Source of the DNA: Fusibacillus kribbianus
GTDB taxonomy: Bacteria; Bacillota; Clostridia; Lachnospirales; Lachnospiraceae
DNA: 64,000 bases
Direction: 5' to 3'
Assembly: GCF_030053595.1 (NCBI RefSeq)
Contig: NZ_JASGBQ010000011.1
Coordinates: forward strand, 1 to 64,000
A program made the position numbers and the translations under genes. Positions 60,528-64,000 of the stretch are shown one piece after another. The notes under the pieces are model-generated. The model ran no database searches. It saw nothing but the letters and a program-made list of their open reading frames with translations, and was not told where the DNA came from. Position 1 is the first letter of the stretch, and each line of letters opens with the position of its first letter.

Positions 60528-61895
60528 TCAGCCCTTCAGTGCTTCGATCAGTTCTCCCAGACGCATACTGTTGGAGCCTTTGAACAGGATCAGGTCTCCT
60601 GAGCGCGCCTCGTTTCTGAGGTAAGGAAGGGCCTCCTCCCTGGAGGCAAAGGCCTTCACCTCTGTGGGCGCCCCTGCATCCAGAAGCCCTTTTCCGATCT
60701 CCGCAGCCAACTCTCCGATGCAGATCAGAAGCTCCGGAGAATGCTCCGCCGCAAACTGCCCCACCTCATAATGGAACTGCCTGCTGTTTTCCCCCAGCTC
60801 CAGCATATTGGCCAGAACGGCGATCTTCCTTCCCTCGGTTTCCATCCCGTCAAGGACACCGAGGGCAGCCTTCATGGAATCGGGACTTGCATTGTATGTG
60901 TCATCGATGACTCTGAAATCGCCGACCCCGTAGATCTGCTGCCGGTTTTTAAAGCCTTCGAAGCTCTCCAGCGCCTTTGCCGCCTGCTCCATGGATATCC
61001 CCCAGAGAGACGCGGCTGCCATAGCTGCAAGGGCATTCATGACCATGTGCTTTCCCATAACCGGCAGCAATGTCAGAACACGATCTTTTCCGTGGACTGC
61101 CACAAATTCTGTACCGCCTGAGGTGATCCTCACCTGCTCTGCCCGATAATCGCAGTTTTCGCCGCAGCCGTAAAAGATTCTGTGAAACCCGCATTCCGCC
61201 GGAACCGTCTTCAGGAATTCGTCGTCCCCGTTTAAAATCAGGGTACCGCCTGCTTTCATGGAGGAAGCGATCTTAAGCTTTTCCCTGAAAATATTTTCTC
61301 TCGTTTTCAGTTGTTCCATGTGGGCCACGCCGATATTGGTGATCACCGCAGCGGAAGGCTCCGCCAGAGAGGAAAGCACCTCCATCTCGCCAAAATTGCT
61401 CATGCCCATTTCCAGGACCGCCAGTTCATCTTCCTTTCCCATCTCTGTCATGGTGACGGGGAGACCGATATCGCTGTTAAAATTCTTGGAAGTGCGGAAC
61501 ACCCTGAAGCCGGCGGAAAGGGCTGCCGCAACCATTTCCCTGGTAGTCGTTTTTCCGACACTGCCGGTCACCCCGACAACAGGGATCCCCATCCTTCTCC
61601 GATAGTCCCGCCCCACGTCCTGGAGGGCCTTCAGCGTATCCTCCACCTGGATCCAGGCTGCGCCGGGCAGGGATTCCATGGTTCTGGAAGAGAACACAGC
61701 TGCCGCCCCGTTTTCAATGGCCTGCCCGAGGTAATCGTGGGCATCGGAGCGTTCTCCGATCAGAGGGACAAACAGATCCTGCCCCTTCATCACTCTGGAA
61801 TCAATGCTTACATGTTTCACTACTGTATCAGGGTCTCCGGCCAGCAGTCTGCCGCCCGATGCCCTCACCAGATCTTTTACTGTTGTCTGCTCCAT
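60528..61895 (-). CDS. murF: UDP-MurNAc-tripeptide:D-Ala-D-Ala ligase MurF
   Basis: A 455-aa Mur ligase: ATP loop GVTGSVGKTTTREMVAAAL, NSDIGLP, VLEMGMSNFGEME and the FRVIDDTYNASPDSMKAAL motif typical of MurF, followed by the C-terminal ligase domain. Adds D-Ala-D-Ala in peptidoglycan precursor synthesis. ATG with GAGGAA; 31 bp after murE. Confidence 0.96.
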   Translation of the reverse strand: MEQTTVKDLVRASGGRLLAGDPDTVVKHVSIDSRVMKGQDLFVPLIGERSDAHDYLGQAIENGAAAVFSSRTMESLPGAAWIQVEDTLKALQDVGRDYRRRMGIPVVGVTGSVGKTTTREMVAAALSAGFRVFRTSKNFNSDIGLPVTMTEMGKEDELAVLEMGMSNFGEMEVLSSLAEPSAAVITNIGVAHMEQLKTRENIFREKLKIASSMKAGGTLILNGDDEFLKTVPAECGFHRIFYGCGENCDYRAEQVRITSGGTEFVAVHGKDRVLTLLPVMGKHMVMNALAAMAAASLWGISMEQAAKALESFEGFKNRQQIYGVGDFRVIDDTYNASPDSMKAALGVLDGMETEGRKIAVLANMLELGENSRQFHYEVGQFAAEHSPELLICIGELAAEIGKGLLDAGAPTEVKAFASREEALPYLRNEARSGDLILFKGSNSMRLGELIEALKG

Positions 61896-61926
61896 ACTAT
61901 TTCCTCATCCTTATATTTTTTACGGA

Positions 61927-63435
61927 TCAGCGGTACAAAAGAATCGCCCGCTCTGCCTCCTCCCGATCGGAAAAGGGGATCCGTTTTCCTTCTGTTTCCT
62001 GATATTCCTCATGGCCTTTGCCGATGATGGCAAGGATATCTCCCACCTTGCCGTGCCGGACGGCATAGCCGATGGCTTCTCGCCTGTCGGGAATGACCGT
62101 ATACTGCCCTCCGCTTTCCGAAAGGCCCTCCTCAATATCTGAAATGATATTCTGAAGGGGCTCATATCTGGAATTATCCTCCGTCACGACGGACAGATCT
62201 GCCCATCTTCCCGCCGCCCGCCCCATACCGAAGCGGCGGAGCCTGGAACGGTTGCCGCCGCAGCCGAACACACAGATCAGACGGCGGGGCTCATAGGTCT
62301 TCAGAGTTTTCAAAAGATTCTCCATACTGATCTCATTGTGAGCATAATCCACAATGACCCACAGGTGATGATTGCCGGACACCACTTCCATCCGCCCCGG
62401 GATCCGCACCTTCCGAAGGGCATCTTTTGCTGTCTTTATCGGAACGCCCAGCTGCGCCGCTGCACAAACGGCTGCCAGACTGTTTCGGATATTGTAATCT
62501 CCCGGCACCGGAAGAACAATCCGCTCCTTTGCTTCCATGGGACCTGAGAGGAAGTATTCGCAGCCCAGCATCCGGCTGTCCATCAAACGGGCTGCCCCGG
62601 ACGCCTGGTAATCCCCCTGTCCGATCCCATACCAGACAAGGCGGCATGCAGTCCGGGCGGTGATCTCATCTGCCCAGGGATCCTCCCGGTTGATCACGCC
62701 TGTATCGCACACGGAAAACAGTCTGCTCTTCTGATATAAATAATCCTCAAAGCTTCCATGCTCGCCGGGTCCGATGTGATCCGGCGAAAGGTTTGTAAAA
62801 ATTCCGCAGGTAAACCGAAGTCCTGCCACACGCTCCATTTTGATGCCCTGGGAGGACACCTCCATGACCACATGGGTACAGCCTGCATCCTTCATTTCCC
62901 GCAGGATCCGCTGAAGCTCATGGGCCTCCGGCGTCGTGTGGGAAAGGGCAAGCCTTCTCTCCCCGATAAAGGCTCCGTTGGTTCCAATGAGCCCGGTTTT
63001 ATATCCTGCTTCTGTTAAAACAGCCCGGGTCATATAGGCCGTGGTCGTCTTTCCCTTTGTACCGGTCACCGCCACGGATACCAGGGAACGAAGGGGATAA
63101 CCGTAAAAGGCCGCTGCCAGAGGAGAAAACGCCTTTCGTGTCGAGGCTGCCGTCACAAGGACCGGTGCCCGGTCCGTTTTCTCCAGCTGCTGTTCCAGCC
63201 GCACGGTCTCCGGGTTTCCCTCCTCCATCACCAGAACGGAAGCGCCCCTTTCCATGGCCTCCCCGGCAAATTCATGACCGTCTCTGTGATATCCGGCCAT
63301 ACAGACAAACATGTTTCCCGGCTGAAGCTCTCTGGAATCACAGGTGATGCCGGTCACCTCGGTCCGGGCACTGCCCCGGATCCTCACATATCCCACATGG
63401 GAAAGCAGACCGCTCAGTATCATCGATTTCTCCAC
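61927..63435 (-). CDS. murE: UDP-MurNAc-dipeptide:diamino acid ligase MurE
   Basis: A 502-aa Mur ligase: N-terminal domain with GITCDSRELQPGNMFVC, ATP loop VTGTKGKTTTAYM, TTPEAHELQRIL, MEVSSQGIKMERV and VIVDYAHN. The motif that discriminates the added amino acid reads DNSR where meso-diaminopimelate enzymes have DNPR and L-lysine enzymes have variants of DDPN, so diaminopimelate is the likelier substrate. I choose a GTG start at 63435 after an AAGGAAG site; the exact start is uncertain. Confidence 0.94.
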   Translation of the reverse strand: MEKSMILSGLLSHVGYVRIRGSARTEVTGITCDSRELQPGNMFVCMAGYHRDGHEFAGEAMERGASVLVMEEGNPETVRLEQQLEKTDRAPVLVTAASTRKAFSPLAAAFYGYPLRSLVSVAVTGTKGKTTTAYMTRAVLTEAGYKTGLIGTNGAFIGERRLALSHTTPEAHELQRILREMKDAGCTHVVMEVSSQGIKMERVAGLRFTCGIFTNLSPDHIGPGEHGSFEDYLYQKSRLFSVCDTGVINREDPWADEITARTACRLVWYGIGQGDYQASGAARLMDSRMLGCEYFLSGPMEAKERIVLPVPGDYNIRNSLAAVCAAAQLGVPIKTAKDALRKVRIPGRMEVVSGNHHLWVIVDYAHNEISMENLLKTLKTYEPRRLICVFGCGGNRSRLRRFGMGRAAGRWADLSVVTEDNSRYEPLQNIISDIEEGLSESGGQYTVIPDRREAIGYAVRHGKVGDILAIIGKGHEEYQETEGKRIPFSDREEAERAILLYR

Positions 63436-63500
63436 GCATACTACTTCTTCCTTTATTATATGCGTGAAATGCAGAGCGGTCACAGACTGCTGTTTTTCTG

Positions 63501-64000
63501 TTATGACTGCTGCAGAAATTCTTCAAATTCTTCCAGCGTCATCAAGATCTTTCTCGGCTTTGTACCTTCCTCCTCACCGACGACGCCTGCATCGGCAAGT
63601 TGTTCCATGATCCTGGCAGCCCGGTTGAAGCCAACCTTGAAGGCCCTCTGGATCATACCGATGGAGCCCTTCTCCTTCTCAATAAGGAAGCGCCCCGCAT
63701 CGGCAAAATAGGCATCCCGCTCTCCGCCTCCCGCTCCCTCCGAAGAGGAGGCCACATTCAAACGGCTCTCAATATCCTGGCTGTATTCGGCGTCTGTATT
63801 GTCTGTGAGGAACTTGACCACCCGGGAGACCTCCTCGTCGGAGATAAAGGCTCCCTGGACACGGACCGGCTTCTGATAGCCGGAGGGATAAAAGAGCATG
63901 TCTCCCTTGCCCAGAAGCTTCTCGGCGCCGTTCATGTCAATGATGGTTCTGGAATCCACACCGGAGGACACGGAGAAGGCAATTCTCGACGGCACGTTGG
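63501..64000 (-). CDS. ftsK: FtsK/SpoIIIE DNA translocase, C-terminal part
   Basis: The 3' end of a gene cut by the window edge. The visible 166 residues include the motor end NVPSRIAFSVSSGVDSRTII, GAEKLLGKGDMLFYP and the C-terminal gamma winged helix (GSIGMIQRAFKVGFNRAARIMEQLADAGVVG) that reads orienting polar sequences. It pumps chromosomal DNA at the division septum. It ends in EEFEEFLQQS and precedes murE. Confidence 0.95.
   Translation of the reverse strand, partial: NVPSRIAFSVSSGVDSRTIIDMNGAEKLLGKGDMLFYPSGYQKPVRVQGAFISDEEVSRVVKFLTDNTDAEYSQDIESRLNVASSSEGAGGGERDAYFADAGRFLIEKEKGSIGMIQRAFKVGFNRAARIMEQLADAGVVGEEEGTKPRKILMTLEEFEEFLQQS

Overview
The window looks like a chromosome segment of a low-to-mid GC Firmicute, most likely Clostridia and probably Lachnospiraceae. 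The grounds are CodY beside topA/dprA/comM, a T-box riboswitch, ScpA/ScpB, PrkC with PASTA domains and its PrpC phosphatase, EF-Ts/S2, and a small high-cysteine 'HCB 13'-type protein. Two parts are clearly different. Bases 1 to about 14,660 form an AT-rich accessory segment full of inverted repeats and hypothetical genes. Bases 14,767 to 64,000 are ordinary core genome, more GC-rich, and almost entirely on the minus strand.

Accessory segment. A minus-strand parA-parB-xre operon (545-2984) lies between two long arrays of a 15-bp palindrome repeated every 35-38 bp: array A at 1-372 with 10 full copies and array B at 3477-4042 with 16. A short inverted array C is at 12019-12142. Between and around them are a 272-bp foldback element, a 33-bp direct repeat pair and two clusters of hairpins. 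Next come a BlaI/M56-BlaR1-like pair with a secreted and a membrane protein (4739-7770), then a translationally coupled operon of a serine recombinase, a split HipA-type kinase, a class II Fic protein and a small acidic protein (8054-11192). A three-part res-like site precedes the recombinase. A 111-aa orphan protein lies on the plus strand beside array C. The right end (12716-14609) resembles a plasmid replication-control region: a winged-helix protein with two small upstream genes, a minus-strand attenuator-like terminator, a divergent small RNA with a near-consensus promoter, and TTACTCAAA repeats over a candidate rep promoter. Partition genes, candidate centromere arrays, a res site and a rep-like module together suggest an integrated plasmid or phage-plasmid. 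Its left end lies outside the window.

Core, 14.8-31.5 kb. tsf and rpsB share a promoter upstream of rpsB. A BASS-family transporter is under a T-box whose specifier reads as ATC (Ile). A COG3044-type ATPase follows on the plus strand. Then come codY, topA, dprA and a comM/yifB homologue; a GntR-controlled pair of malic enzyme and an Ldh-type dehydrogenase; an alpha/beta hydrolase; and a lone carbamate kinase.

Core, 31.5-46 kb. Two aminotransferases, proC, scpA-scpB, a membrane-anchored metallophosphoesterase, a two-component system, a DUF5662-like protein coupled to an Lrp/AsnC regulator, the cysteine-rich small protein, a PrsA-like lipoprotein, and sbcD-sbcC.

Core, 46-64 kb. A tight minus-strand housekeeping cluster read from right to left: ftsK (cut by the window end), murE, murF, priA, def, fmt, a zinc metallopeptidase, rsmB, rlmN, prpC, prkC, rsgA, rpe, thiamine pyrophosphokinase, a PLP-vitamer kinase, maf and a Cof-type HAD phosphatase. 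It joins cell-wall precursor synthesis, translation initiation and maturation, rRNA methylation, Ser/Thr signalling and cofactor metabolism.

All functional calls rest on motif recognition by eye; no database search was run.
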